This document shows, one piece after another, positions 6,350 to 14,202 of a stretch of 44,183 bases of DNA. Made by a program: the position numbers and the translations under genes. The stretch is taken from contig JANXYG010000073.1 of NCBI GenBank assembly GCA_025350245.1, forward strand, positions 1 to 44,183, in the 5' to 3' direction. How positions within the stretch are numbered: position 1 is the stretch's first letter; the number at the start of each line of letters is the position of its first letter. Below the pieces are notes generated by a model, which was not told the origin of the DNA, did no database searches, and worked only from the letters and a program-made list of their open reading frames with translations. This stretch comes from Betaproteobacteria bacterium (GTDB taxonomy: Bacteria > Pseudomonadota > Gammaproteobacteria > Burkholderiales > Ga0077523).

Positions 6350-6826
6350 ATGCAACAAAGCGCGAAGTCCAAGTCCTGGAAATGGCTGCTGTATCTGGTG
6401 GCCCTGCCCGTTGCCCTGTTCGTGCTCTACACCTGGATCGTGCTGAGCTGGACCTACTCCGAGGGTGAACGCGCGGGCTATGCCCAGAAACTGTCCAAGC
6501 GCGGCTGGCTGTGCAAAACCTGGGAAGGCGAGCTGGCGCTGGTGACGATGCCCGGCACCGTGGCCGAAAAGTTCTTCTTCACCGTCCGCGAGGAGGCGGT
6601 GGCCACGCGCATCAACCAGAGCATGGGGCGCCGGGTGACACTCGACTACCGCCAGCATGTCGGCATCCCGAGCAGTTGCTTCGGTGAGACCGGCTACTTC
6701 GTGAGCGATATCCGCGTGCTGGGGGAGCCGACGTTGACGCCCGACAACATGCCGGCCGCGGCACCGGCGCCAGCCGTGGCGCCTGCCCCGGCAGCGTCGG
6801 CCCCTGCGCCCGCCCCCTCGAAATGA
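6350..6826 (+). CDS. Conserved hypothetical protein with one N-terminal membrane helix and Ala/Pro tail
   Basis: The 158-residue protein has a single transmembrane segment (residues about 11-34, WKWLLYLVALPVALFVLYTW), then a conserved domain with two cysteines (RGWLCKTWEGELALV and GIPSSCFGETGYFV), then an AP-repeat tail (PAPAVAPAPAASAPAPAP). Proteins with this layout are common in Burkholderiales, often mislabelled as 6-phosphogluconate dehydrogenase; the true role is unknown. It precedes the SDR gene by 34 bases on the same strand and may be cotranscribed with it. Confidence 0.65.
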   Translation: MQQSAKSKSWKWLLYLVALPVALFVLYTWIVLSWTYSEGERAGYAQKLSKRGWLCKTWEGELALVTMPGTVAEKFFFTVREEAVATRINQSMGRRVTLDYRQHVGIPSSCFGETGYFVSDIRVLGEPTLTPDNMPAAAPAPAVAPAPAASAPAPAPSK

Positions 6827-6860
6827 CATCCGCCACCAACCACCCCCGAGGATCAATTCC

Positions 6861-7607
6861 ATGGACGATGTCCTGATCGTGACCGGCGCAGGCCGCGGAA
6901 TCGGCGCCGCCATCGCCCGGCTCGGCGCCACGTCCGGCTTCAAGGTGTGCGTCAATTACGCCCGCAGCCGCCAGCAGGCGGAGTCCGTGGTTGCCGACAT
7001 CCGCTCGGCCGGCGGCACTGCCATCGCCGTCCAGGCCGACGTGAGCGACCGCGCCGAGGCCAAGCGGCTGTTCGAGACGGTCGACCTGGAACTCGGTATG
7101 GTGACGGCACTGGTCAACAACGCCGGCATCACCGGCCCGTTGCGGGCCACCGCCGAGGTCGACAGCGAGCTGCTCGACCAGCTCTTCGCCACCAATGTCT
7201 ACAGCCTGTTCTGGTGCTGCGGCGAGGCGGTGCGACGCATGGCGCGCAAGCACGGCGGCAGCGGCGGGTCCATCGTCAACATCGGTTCGATCGCCTCGCG
7301 CTACGGCGGCATGGCCGGCATGGTGGCCTATGCCGCCTCGAAAGGCGCGCTCGACAGCTTCACTGCCGGGCTGGCCAAAGAAGTCGGGCACGAGGGCATC
7401 CGCGTCAACTGCCTGCGTCCCGGCACCACCCGCACCGACCTCCTGGGGCCGATCGGCGGCGACGAAATGGCTGCCCGCGTGGCGGCGAACACCCCGCTCG
7501 GCCGCCTCGGCGAGCCCGAGGAGATCGCCGAAGCGGCGATCTGGCTGGTATCCGGCAAGTCGTCGTTCACCCATGGCGCGGTGCTCGATGTCTCCGGCGG
7601 CCGTTAA
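6861..7607 (+). CDS. Short-chain dehydrogenase/reductase (SDR family)
   Basis: A 248-residue classical SDR. The NAD(P)-binding TGAGRGIG motif is at residues 8-15, NNAG at 86-89, and the catalytic serine, tyrosine and lysine are S143, Y157 and K161 (YAASK). The usual C-terminal pattern PLGRLGEPEEIAEAAIWLVS is present. It should oxidise or reduce a sugar, sugar acid or other small hydroxy compound with NAD(P). Start ATG 6861 gives the typical start right before the nucleotide fold. The gene is followed after 15 bases by an enolase-superfamily enzyme and then a metallo-hydrolase, suggesting a sugar-acid or related catabolic operon; the substrate cannot be named. Confidence 0.88.
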   Translation: MDDVLIVTGAGRGIGAAIARLGATSGFKVCVNYARSRQQAESVVADIRSAGGTAIAVQADVSDRAEAKRLFETVDLELGMVTALVNNAGITGPLRATAEVDSELLDQLFATNVYSLFWCCGEAVRRMARKHGGSGGSIVNIGSIASRYGGMAGMVAYAASKGALDSFTAGLAKEVGHEGIRVNCLRPGTTRTDLLGPIGGDEMAARVAANTPLGRLGEPEEIAEAAIWLVSGKSSFTHGAVLDVSGGR

Positions 7608-7622
7608 CCGGAGAATGGTCCG

Positions 7623-8723
7623 ATGACTAGTTCGCATACGACCATCAATGCTGTGGTCGGCGGTTTCTACCGCATCCCGCTGCCGGTGACGCTCACCGAC
7701 AGCACCCACGGCGAGATGACGCATTTCGAGCTGATCACCGCCCGGATCACCGCCGCCGACGGCACCGAAGGCGTCGGCTACACCTATACGGTGGGCACCA
7801 ACGGCGCGGCGATTCACGCCACCATCGAGCGCGACCTGGCGCCCGCGCTGCTCGGGCAGGACGCCGATCTGATCGAAGCCCTGTGGCAGAAGATGTGGTG
7901 GCGGATTCACTATGGCGGGCGCGGCGGCGCGGCCACGATGGCGATCTCGGCCATCGACATCGCCCTGTGGGACCTGAAAGCCAAGCGCCTGGGCACCCCG
8001 CTGTGGAAGCTACTCGGCGGCTTCGATGCGAAAGTTCCCTGCTACGCCGGCGGCATCGACCTCTGGTTCACCCTCGATGCCCTGCTGGCCCAGACCGACG
8101 GCAATCTGGCGAAGGGCTTCCGGGCCATCAAGATGAAGGTGGGCCGCCCGCGCCTGTCGGAAGACGTGGCCCGGGTACAGGCGATGCGCGCTCACCTCGG
8201 CCCCGACTTTCCGTTGATGGTGGATGCCAATATGCGCTGGAGCGCCGACGAGGCGATCCGGGCGGCACGGGCTTTCCAGCCGTCCCAGCCGGTCTGGCTG
8301 GAGGAGCCGACCATTCCCGACGACATCGCCGGCAACGCCCGCATCCTGCGCGAAGGCGGCCTGCCGCTCGCCACCGGCGAGAACCTGCACACGCTGCACG
8401 AGTTCCAGAACCTGATCGCCGCCGGCGCCGTGAGCTTTCCGGAGCCCGATGTCACCGTGTGCGGCGGCGTGACCACGTTCATGAAGATCGCCCGCCTGGC
8501 CGAGAGCTGCAACCTGCCGGTGACCTCGCACGGCGCCCACGACGTCACGGTGCACCTGCTCGCGGCATGCCCGAACCGCGCCTACCTCGAAGCTCACGGC
8601 TTCGGCCTCGACCGCTACATCGCCGAGCCGCTGGTCATCGAGGATGGCTTCGCCGTCGCTCCCGACCGGCCCGGCCATGGCATCGTATTCGACTGGAAGG
8701 GCCTGGAAGCTCTGAACTGCTGA
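7623..8723 (+). CDS. Mandelate racemase/muconate lactonizing enzyme family protein (enolase superfamily)
   Basis: A 366-residue protein with the complete enolase-superfamily layout. Visible residues are the KxK base pair K170/K172 (AIKMKVG), metal ligands D201 (VDANMRW), E227 (LEEP) and E253 (TGEN), and a His/Asp dyad candidate in D276 (PEPDVTVCGG) and H303 (TSHGAHD). This places it in the mandelate racemase subgroup, whose members racemise or dehydrate hydroxy acids such as sugar acids. The N-terminal capping domain (residues 1-130) contains THGEMTHFELITARI, which in this family sets substrate choice. Position between an SDR and a metallo-hydrolase suggests acid-sugar or lactone catabolism. 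Confidence 0.88.
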   Translation: MTSSHTTINAVVGGFYRIPLPVTLTDSTHGEMTHFELITARITAADGTEGVGYTYTVGTNGAAIHATIERDLAPALLGQDADLIEALWQKMWWRIHYGGRGGAATMAISAIDIALWDLKAKRLGTPLWKLLGGFDAKVPCYAGGIDLWFTLDALLAQTDGNLAKGFRAIKMKVGRPRLSEDVARVQAMRAHLGPDFPLMVDANMRWSADEAIRAARAFQPSQPVWLEEPTIPDDIAGNARILREGGLPLATGENLHTLHEFQNLIAAGAVSFPEPDVTVCGGVTTFMKIARLAESCNLPVTSHGAHDVTVHLLAACPNRAYLEAHGFGLDRYIAEPLVIEDGFAVAPDRPGHGIVFDWKGLEALNC

Positions 8724-8725
8724 GC

Positions 8726-9757
8726 ATGGCCTTGCTGCCCGCCAGCATCAGGGTCATCGTCCGCGACTGGCTCAACGCCAACCATGTGCTGCTGCTCGAC
8801 GGCGACGACAACGTCCTGATCGACAGCGGCTATGTGACCCACGCCGACACCACGCTGCGGCTGGTGCGCGAGCAGCTGGCGGGCCGCCCACTGCCGCGCC
8901 TGATCAACAGCCACTGCCATGCCGACCATATGGGCGGCAATGCGGCCGTGCAGCGCGTCTTCGGCTGCACGCTCTCGGTGCCGGCAGGTGAAGCGAACCT
9001 GATCGAGCGCTGGGACACACAGGCGCTGTGGATCGACTGGGCCGGCCAGCGGGCCGAGCGTTTTGCCTTCGACGCGGTGATCCGGTCCGGCGACCGGCTG
9101 CGCATGGGTGGGCTAGCCTGGACCGTGCTCGACGCCCCCGGACACGACATGGGTGCAGTCATGTTCTGGAACGCGGATCAGCGCATCCTGATCGCCGGCG
9201 ACGCGCTCTGGCAACGCGGGTTCGGCGTGGTGCTCCCCGGCCCTGGTTGGCGCGAGCGTCTGGCGGCCGCCCGCGACACCCTGCTTCGCATCCGGGCGTT
9301 GGCGCCGGCACACGTGATTCCAGGCCACGGGGCGGTGTTCGGCGATGTCGATACCGCCATCGCGACCAGCCTGGCACGCGTCGAGGGGTTCGAGAACGAT
9401 GAGGCACGGCTCGCGCGGCATGCGGTGAAGGTGATGTTCTCGTTCGCGCTGATGGATCTGGGCAGTCTCGACGAAGATAGCTTGCCCGACTACCTCGCCA
9501 CCGTGCCGGTCTACGGCGAGTACGACCAGGCGTTTCTCGGCCTGGGTTTCACCGGGCTCGCCGAATGGCTGGTGGCGGAGTTGTTGCGGGCGGGTGCGTT
9601 GTCGCGGCGGGCAGGAAAGATCGTGGCCGCCTGGAGGTTGCGGGTTCAGTCCCGGCGTCGCATGACCGACGAACCCGGCCCGGCGTCGAGGACATTGCGG
9701 GCATCCGGCGCCGGTCGTCGCCCCAGCGTGCAAAAGAAATCCCGCGCCAGCAGGTAA
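8726..9757 (+). CDS. MBL-fold metallo-hydrolase (metallo-beta-lactamase superfamily)
   Basis: A 343-residue protein with the metal-binding signature H63-x-H65-x-D67-H68 (NSHCHADHMGGN), a further metal-site region LDAPGHDMGAVMFW, and later GDALW and VIPGHGAVF. These are the five usual motifs of the superfamily, which hydrolyses lactones, thioesters, phosphoesters and similar bonds with zinc or iron. It begins 2 bases after the stop of the enolase-superfamily gene, so the three genes form one operon. The last 40 or so residues (after SRRAGKIVA) are arginine-rich and overlap the convergent CNP1-like gene by 112 bases, so the native protein may once have ended earlier. Confidence 0.82.
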   Translation: MALLPASIRVIVRDWLNANHVLLLDGDDNVLIDSGYVTHADTTLRLVREQLAGRPLPRLINSHCHADHMGGNAAVQRVFGCTLSVPAGEANLIERWDTQALWIDWAGQRAERFAFDAVIRSGDRLRMGGLAWTVLDAPGHDMGAVMFWNADQRILIAGDALWQRGFGVVLPGPGWRERLAAARDTLLRIRALAPAHVIPGHGAVFGDVDTAIATSLARVEGFENDEARLARHAVKVMFSFALMDLGSLDEDSLPDYLATVPVYGEYDQAFLGLGFTGLAEWLVAELLRAGALSRRAGKIVAAWRLRVQSRRRMTDEPGPASRTLRASGAGRRPSVQKKSRASR

Positions 9758-10230
9758 CGCGGCGCACCCGGCCCGGCTTCGTAGGTTGGTTGCCAACGGC
9801 CGGCATGGTTCGGCACCCAGCCGCCATCACCGCGGCCGAACGCATAGACCCGCCACTCGTTCGGTGCGCAGCGGATGCCCTCGAAAGTGGTCTGGCGCTT
9901 GCCGTCTGGCCCCACCACGACCATCACGTAACGCACGATGTCGTCGGGATCGACCGAGACGCTGGCGCGATCGATCGCTGCGGTACCGCCCTCGCCATGC
10001 AGCCATTCGACCGCCACCAGATCGTTCGAGATCGGCGTGCGCGGGGGTGGCGGCGGTTGTTCGGTGAGGCGCTCGGGCGGCTTCTGCGATTCGAGCGGTG
10101 CCCGCCTCGTCTCCACCTCGGTGCCGGGAATGACCTGGCCACCCCGGTCGTACTGTTGCGCCAGCGCCATGCCGGCGGCCAGGGCCGATATCAGCGCCCA
10201 GACACTCGACACCACGGTGATCCGGTTCAT
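9646..10230 (-). CDS. CNP1-like family exported protein
   Basis: Start ATG 10230 gives MNRITVVSSVWALISALAAG, a signal peptide with cleavage near ALAQQ, and a mature protein of about 170 residues (194 in total). The C-terminal half (VEWLHGEGGTAAID, YVMVVVGPDGKRQTTFEGIR, YAFGRGDGGWVP, YLLARDFFC) matches the CNP1-like family of uncharacterised betaproteobacterial periplasmic or outer-membrane proteins. A proline-rich linker (PPPPPRTP) precedes the domain. The gene is convergent with and overlaps the MBL hydrolase by 112 bases. Function unknown. Confidence 0.75.
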   Translation of the reverse strand: MNRITVVSSVWALISALAAGMALAQQYDRGGQVIPGTEVETRRAPLESQKPPERLTEQPPPPPRTPISNDLVAVEWLHGEGGTAAIDRASVSVDPDDIVRYVMVVVGPDGKRQTTFEGIRCAPNEWRVYAFGRGDGGWVPNHAGRWQPTYEAGPGAPRYLLARDFFCTLGRRPAPDARNVLDAGPGSSVMRRRD

Positions 10231-10601
10231 GGACGATACCTCGAAACAGACGCGAGACCGCCAGACTGCCAGACTGCCAGAGCCCGCCGCCTGCGAACAG
10301 ACTGTCGTCGATGGCCGATTCGAGGTCCTTGATGGCAGTGGTGCGCCGACTGCGAGAGGTTGAGCGGCATCGCCGCCGGCCCGGCCGACCGGCGACGAAA
10401 CCCGCCAGCGGTATCTGATGTTCCGATCGAGCCCTATCGAATAATAGGTCATTTCTATTACGATATGGATGGCATTTGATCGTTGACACCGTCATCGAGG
10501 CGTTGTGCCCGTGCACGATCGGTGCAGAAGCAGCAGCGCTGCATCACCGACCCAAAACGAACATTGACGCGACGCAACCACCGCGTTGCGGAGGAAGAGA
10601 C
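10231..10601. other. Intergenic region upstream of the carboxylase cluster
   Basis: The 371 bases between divergent genes hold no supported gene. A short AT-richer patch near 10435-10475 (ATAATAGGTCATTTCTATTA) is the most promoter-like part and could serve the carboxylase operon, though no clear -35/-10 pair was found. GAGGAAGAGA at 10591-10600 supplies the ribosome binding site of pxpA. Confidence 0.5.
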
Positions 10602-11360
10602 ATGACACTGGCGATCAACTGCGACATGGGCGAGGCCTTCGGGCTCTACAAGTGCGGCGACGACGAAGGCATCATGCCGTTCATCACGCTCGCCAACGTC
10701 GCCTGCGGCTTCCACGCGTCTGACCCAGTGGTCATGCGGCACACCGTTCGGCTCGCCCGACGGCATGGCGTCAAGGTCGGCGCGCATCCGTCCTACCCCG
10801 ATCTCCAGGGCTTCGGCCGGCGCGAGATGAAGATGACACGCGACGAACTCTCGGCCAGCCTGATCTACCAGGTGGGCGCGCTCAAGGCCTTTCTCGATGC
10901 CGAGGGCATGGCGCTCAATCACATCAAACCGCATGGCGCGTTGTATGGCGTGGCCGCGCGCGACGAGCAGGTGGCGCACGCTGTGTGCGACGCGGCCGAA
11001 GTGTTCGGCGTGGCGCTGCTCGGCATGGCCGGCACCCAGCACGAAAAGGTCTATTCGGCTCGCGGTGTGCCCTTCCTCGCCGAGTACTACACCGATCTCG
11101 ACTATGCCGACGACGGCTCGCTCATCATTACGCGCGAGCATCTCGCGCTCGACCCCGCAATGGTGGCGAAGCGCACGCTGCGCGCGGTGGCCGAAGGCCT
11201 CGCCACCTCCATCAACGGCAACGACATCCCGATGCGCGCCGACTGTATCTGCGTGCACTCCGACACCCCGGGCGCGGTCGACATCGCGCGCGTGGTGTTC
11301 GAGGCGCTGCAACCCTACCTCGGCAAGCCCGCCCCGCACGCGGCCGCCGCGGTCCACTGA
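10602..11360 (+). CDS. pxpA: LamB/YcsF family protein, 5-oxoprolinase subunit A
   Basis: A 252-residue protein beginning TLAINCDMGEAFGLYKCGDD, with LANVACGFHASDPVVM, VKVGAHPSYPDLQGFGRREM and HIKPHGALYG. These are the conserved blocks of the LamB/YcsF family, a beta/alpha barrel that with PxpB and PxpC forms the ATP-dependent 5-oxoprolinase opening pyroglutamate to glutamate. ATG 10602 follows GAGGAAGAG. It is the first gene of a six-gene run that also contains a BCCP and a biotin carboxylase, so it may act on a carboxylated intermediate, as in urea amidolyase-type chemistry. Substrate is therefore less certain than the family. Confidence 0.85.
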   Translation: MTLAINCDMGEAFGLYKCGDDEGIMPFITLANVACGFHASDPVVMRHTVRLARRHGVKVGAHPSYPDLQGFGRREMKMTRDELSASLIYQVGALKAFLDAEGMALNHIKPHGALYGVAARDEQVAHAVCDAAEVFGVALLGMAGTQHEKVYSARGVPFLAEYYTDLDYADDGSLIITREHLALDPAMVAKRTLRAVAEGLATSINGNDIPMRADCICVHSDTPGAVDIARVVFEALQPYLGKPAPHAAAAVH

Positions 11361-11385
11361 CCGGCACTGGTGCCGGCGCGATCCC

Positions 11386-11685
11386 ATGCCGAACATCCTG
11401 TACACCGGGCCGACCAGCCCGTTCGGGCGCATGACCTGCGCGGTGATCGGCAAGCTCGAAGCCCGCATCGATCGCGCGGTATCGCATCTCGAACCGGCGG
11501 CCCCGGTGCTGCCGCACGATGACGCCCGCATCGACGCCATCGCTATCGCCATCGCCCTTGAGTACACCGATTTCCGCTACGCGCGCGGCTGGCGCGAGCG
11601 CTGCCCGCGGCTCGGCGGCTGGCTTGCGCATTACGGCGAGCGGCCGAGCCTGGCGCAGACCCGTCCGCGCGACCTTCCACAGTAG
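11386..11685 (+). CDS. Glutathione S-transferase-like protein with internal deletion
   Basis: The 99-residue frame starts PNILYTGPTSPFGRMT, the first strand and turn of a GST thioredoxin fold, then passes directly to GKLEARIDRAVSHLEP, LEYTDFRYARGWRERCPRLG and YGERPSLAQTRP, which is the C-terminal helical domain of the same kind of GST. The middle of the fold (about 100 residues, including the rest of the glutathione site) is missing without a frameshift. Family members are about 200 residues. It is probably inactive. Genes for small GSTs do occur beside LamB/YcsF genes, so the position is natural and the deletion is likely to have occurred here. Confidence 0.55.
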   Translation: MPNILYTGPTSPFGRMTCAVIGKLEARIDRAVSHLEPAAPVLPHDDARIDAIAIAIALEYTDFRYARGWRERCPRLGGWLAHYGERPSLAQTRPRDLPQ

Positions 11686-11694
11686 GAGTCCGAG

Positions 11695-11940
11695 ATGCCC
11701 CAAGTCGAGATCCAGTGCCCGCTGCCGGGCACCTTCTACCGTAAGCCCTCGCCCGACACGCCGGCCTTCAAGAATGACGGCGACAGCGTCGCGATCGGCG
11801 AAGTGATCGGTCTGGTCGAAGTGATGAAGCAGTTCAGCGAGGTCCAGTCCGAGATCGCCGGTCGCATCGTCCGCTTCGTCGTCGGCAATGAGGCCCCGGT
11901 CGAGCCCGGCCAGGTGCTCGCGCTGGTCGAGACCGCGTGA
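11695..11940 (+). CDS. Biotin carboxyl carrier protein (BCCP-like)
   Basis: An 81-residue stand-alone biotinyl domain. The biotinylation site is K45 in VEVMKQF, equivalent to the EAMKM motif of acetyl-CoA carboxylase BCCP. The usual N-terminal linker of AccB is absent, so this is a short, dedicated carrier. It should shuttle CO2 between the biotin carboxylase encoded next and the carboxyltransferase halves encoded after it. Its stop codon overlaps the GTG start of the biotin carboxylase (GTGA), which implies translational coupling. Confidence 0.85.
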   Translation: MPQVEIQCPLPGTFYRKPSPDTPAFKNDGDSVAIGEVIGLVEVMKQFSEVQSEIAGRIVRFVVGNEAPVEPGQVLALVETA

Positions 11941-13298
11941 CCCGACCCATCCGCAAGCTGCTGGTCGCCAATCGCGGCGAGATCGCGGTGCGGGTGATTC
12001 GCGCGGCGCGCGAACTCGGCATCGCCACCGTGGCGGTGCATAGCGACGCCGACACCGACAGCCTCGCCGTGCGTCTCGCCGACCAGGCCGTGCACATCGG
12101 TCCGGCCCAGGCGGCAAAGAGCTACCTGAATGTCGCCGCGGTTCTCGACGCAGTCGCCAAATCGGGCGCGGATGCCGTGCACCCCGGCTATGGTTTCCTG
12201 TCCGAGAACGCCGCGTTCGCTGAAGCCGTCGAGGCGGCTGGACTGATCTTCGTCGGCCCCTCGCCGGCAGCGATCCGGGTGATGGGCAACAAGTCGCTCG
12301 CACGCGCGACCGCGATGAAGGCCGGCGTCCCGACCGTCCCCGGCAGCGACGGCGTGGTCGACACCGTCGAGCAGGCGGTCGAGGTCGCGGCCAGCATCGG
12401 TTACCCGATCATGATCAAGGCCTCGGCCGGTGGCGGCGGCCGCGGCATCCGCGTTGCCGCCGACGCCGCCGAGCTGCGCCAGCAGATGATGGTGGCCCAG
12501 ACCGAGGCGCAGGCCGCCTTCGGCGACCAGGCCGTCTATCTCGAGCGCTTCATCCGCCGCGCCCGCCATGTCGAGGTGCAGGTGCTCGGCGACGGCACCG
12601 ATGTGATCCACTGCTACGAGCGCGAGTGTTCGCTGCAGCGGCGCCGGCAGAAGATCCTCGAGGAAGCCCCTTCGCCCGCGCTCACGCCCGCGCTGCGCGA
12701 GCAGCTCTGTGCTTCGGCAGTCATGCTCGCGAAGTCGGTGCGCTACCGCGGCGCCGGCACGCTCGAGTACCTGTTCGACGACCAATCGTGCGAGTTCTTC
12801 TTCATCGAGATGAACACCCGCATCCAGGTCGAGCACCCGCTCACCGAGATGATCACCGGCGTCGACCTGGTGCGCGAGATGATCCGCATCGCCGGCGGCG
12901 AGCCGTTGCGGCTGAAGCAGTCCGACATCTCGATCCGCGGCGTCGCCATCGAGTGCCGCATCAACGCCGAAGACCCGGCGAAGAACTTCTTTCCGTCGCC
13001 CGGCAAGGTGGGCGCCGTGACACTGCCCGGCGGCCCCGGCGTGCGCATCGACTCGATGCTGTTTGCCGGCTACACCATTCCGCCCTACTACGACTCGCTG
13101 CTCGCCAAGCTGATCGTGCACGCCGAAGATCGCCCGGCGGCCATTGCGCGCATGCGGCGGGCGCTGGGCGAACTGAAGATCGAAGGCCCGAAGACCACCA
13201 TCGCCCTGCACCTCGCGCTGATGGACGACCCGCAGTTCCAGGCGGCACGATTCGATACCAACTGGCTCGAAGGCTGGCTCGCGCAGCGCGCGGGCTGA
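11937..13298 (+). CDS. Biotin carboxylase (AccC-like)
   Basis: A 453-residue ATP-grasp protein with the full AccC pattern: RKLLVANRGEIAVRVIRAAR at the start, GYGFLSENAAFAEAV, the glycine-rich ATP loop KASAGGGGRGIR, and EMNTRIQVEHPLTEMITGVD in the active site. It carboxylates biotin on BCCP using ATP and bicarbonate. The GTG start overlaps the BCCP stop. Because it lies in a PxpA-BCCP-BC-CT cluster rather than beside accB or an acyl-CoA carboxyltransferase, it most likely serves a dedicated carboxylase and not fatty-acid synthesis. Confidence 0.88.
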   Translation: MTRPIRKLLVANRGEIAVRVIRAARELGIATVAVHSDADTDSLAVRLADQAVHIGPAQAAKSYLNVAAVLDAVAKSGADAVHPGYGFLSENAAFAEAVEAAGLIFVGPSPAAIRVMGNKSLARATAMKAGVPTVPGSDGVVDTVEQAVEVAASIGYPIMIKASAGGGGRGIRVAADAAELRQQMMVAQTEAQAAFGDQAVYLERFIRRARHVEVQVLGDGTDVIHCYERECSLQRRRQKILEEAPSPALTPALREQLCASAVMLAKSVRYRGAGTLEYLFDDQSCEFFFIEMNTRIQVEHPLTEMITGVDLVREMIRIAGGEPLRLKQSDISIRGVAIECRINAEDPAKNFFPSPGKVGAVTLPGGPGVRIDSMLFAGYTIPPYYDSLLAKLIVHAEDRPAAIARMRRALGELKIEGPKTTIALHLALMDDPQFQAARFDTNWLEGWLAQRAG

Positions 13299-13317
13299 AA
13301 CTCACGGAGACCACCGC

Positions 13318-14202
13318 ATGACCATCGGCACTGCGCGCTACACCCCCGGCGGCGACGAGCACATCTTCGTCGAGCTGTCGGAGGAGATGTCGCTCGAAGC
13401 CTTCTTCAAGGGCATGGCGATCACCACGGCGCTGGCGCAGCAGAAGGTGCCGGGCGTGACCGAGATCTGCCCCGCCAACGCGTCCTACCAGGTGCGCTTC
13501 GATCCGGACGTGATCCATCCCGACGCGATGCTCGCGATCCTGAAGCGGGTCGAGGCCGAAGCCGGCAACGCCGAGCTCGATCTCGATACCCGCATCGTCG
13601 AGATTCCGGTGCTGTTCGACGACCCCTGGACCAACGAGACCCAGTTGCGCTTCCGCGAGCGCCACCAGGATCCGACGTCGACCGACCTGCAATACGCCGC
13701 CCGCATCAACGGCTACGCGAACGTCACCGATTTCATCGCGGCCTACAGCGGTTCACCCTGGTTCGTGTCGATGGTGGGTTTCGTCGCCGGGCTGCCGTTC
13801 ATGTTCCAGATGGTGGAGCGCGCCCGGCAGATCGAAGTGCCCAAGTATCTGCGCCCGCGCACCGACACCCCCAAGCTCACCATCGGCCATGGCGGCTGCT
13901 TCAACGCCATCTACTCGGTGCGCGGCGCGGGCGGCTACCAGATGTTCGGCATCACGCCGGCACCCATCTTCGATCCGGCGCAGGGCCTGCCCTACCTGAA
14001 GCACTTCATGGCGTTCTTCCGCCCTGGCGATATCGTCAAGTTCAAGTCCATCGACCGCGCCGCCTACGATGCGGCGCTCGATCAGGTCGCCGCGGGCAGC
14101 TTCGACCTGCGCATCCGCCCGGTGAAGTTCTCGCTGAAACAGTTCCTGGCCGATCCCGCCGCCTACAACCGCTCGCTGCTGGAGGTGCTGCATGGCAATT
14201 GA
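13318..14202 (+). CDS. pxpB: Carboxyltransferase subunit, PxpB/KipI-like (urea carboxylase CT domain type)
   Basis: At 294 residues it is longer than the usual 220-residue PxpB; the additional residues include a 110-residue N-terminal part (EHIFVELSEEMSLEAFFKGM, then VPGVTEICPANASYQVRFDP). The C-terminal half has the conserved allophanate hydrolase subunit 1 blocks: FIAAYSGSPWFVSMVGFVAG, LPFMFQMVERARQIEVPKYL, RPRTDTP and GYQMFGITPAPIFDPAQ. Together with the next gene it forms the two halves of a biotin-dependent carboxyltransferase related to urea carboxylase. It starts 19 bases after the biotin carboxylase gene and overlaps pxpC by 11 bases. Confidence 0.78.
   Translation: MTIGTARYTPGGDEHIFVELSEEMSLEAFFKGMAITTALAQQKVPGVTEICPANASYQVRFDPDVIHPDAMLAILKRVEAEAGNAELDLDTRIVEIPVLFDDPWTNETQLRFRERHQDPTSTDLQYAARINGYANVTDFIAAYSGSPWFVSMVGFVAGLPFMFQMVERARQIEVPKYLRPRTDTPKLTIGHGGCFNAIYSVRGAGGYQMFGITPAPIFDPAQGLPYLKHFMAFFRPGDIVKFKSIDRAAYDAALDQVAAGSFDLRIRPVKFSLKQFLADPAAYNRSLLEVLHGN

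Noticed and set aside
11736-13211. Minus-strand 491-residue frame opposite BCCP and biotin carboxylase
   Set aside because: It is antisense to two genes with intact active-site motifs and has shadow-like composition.
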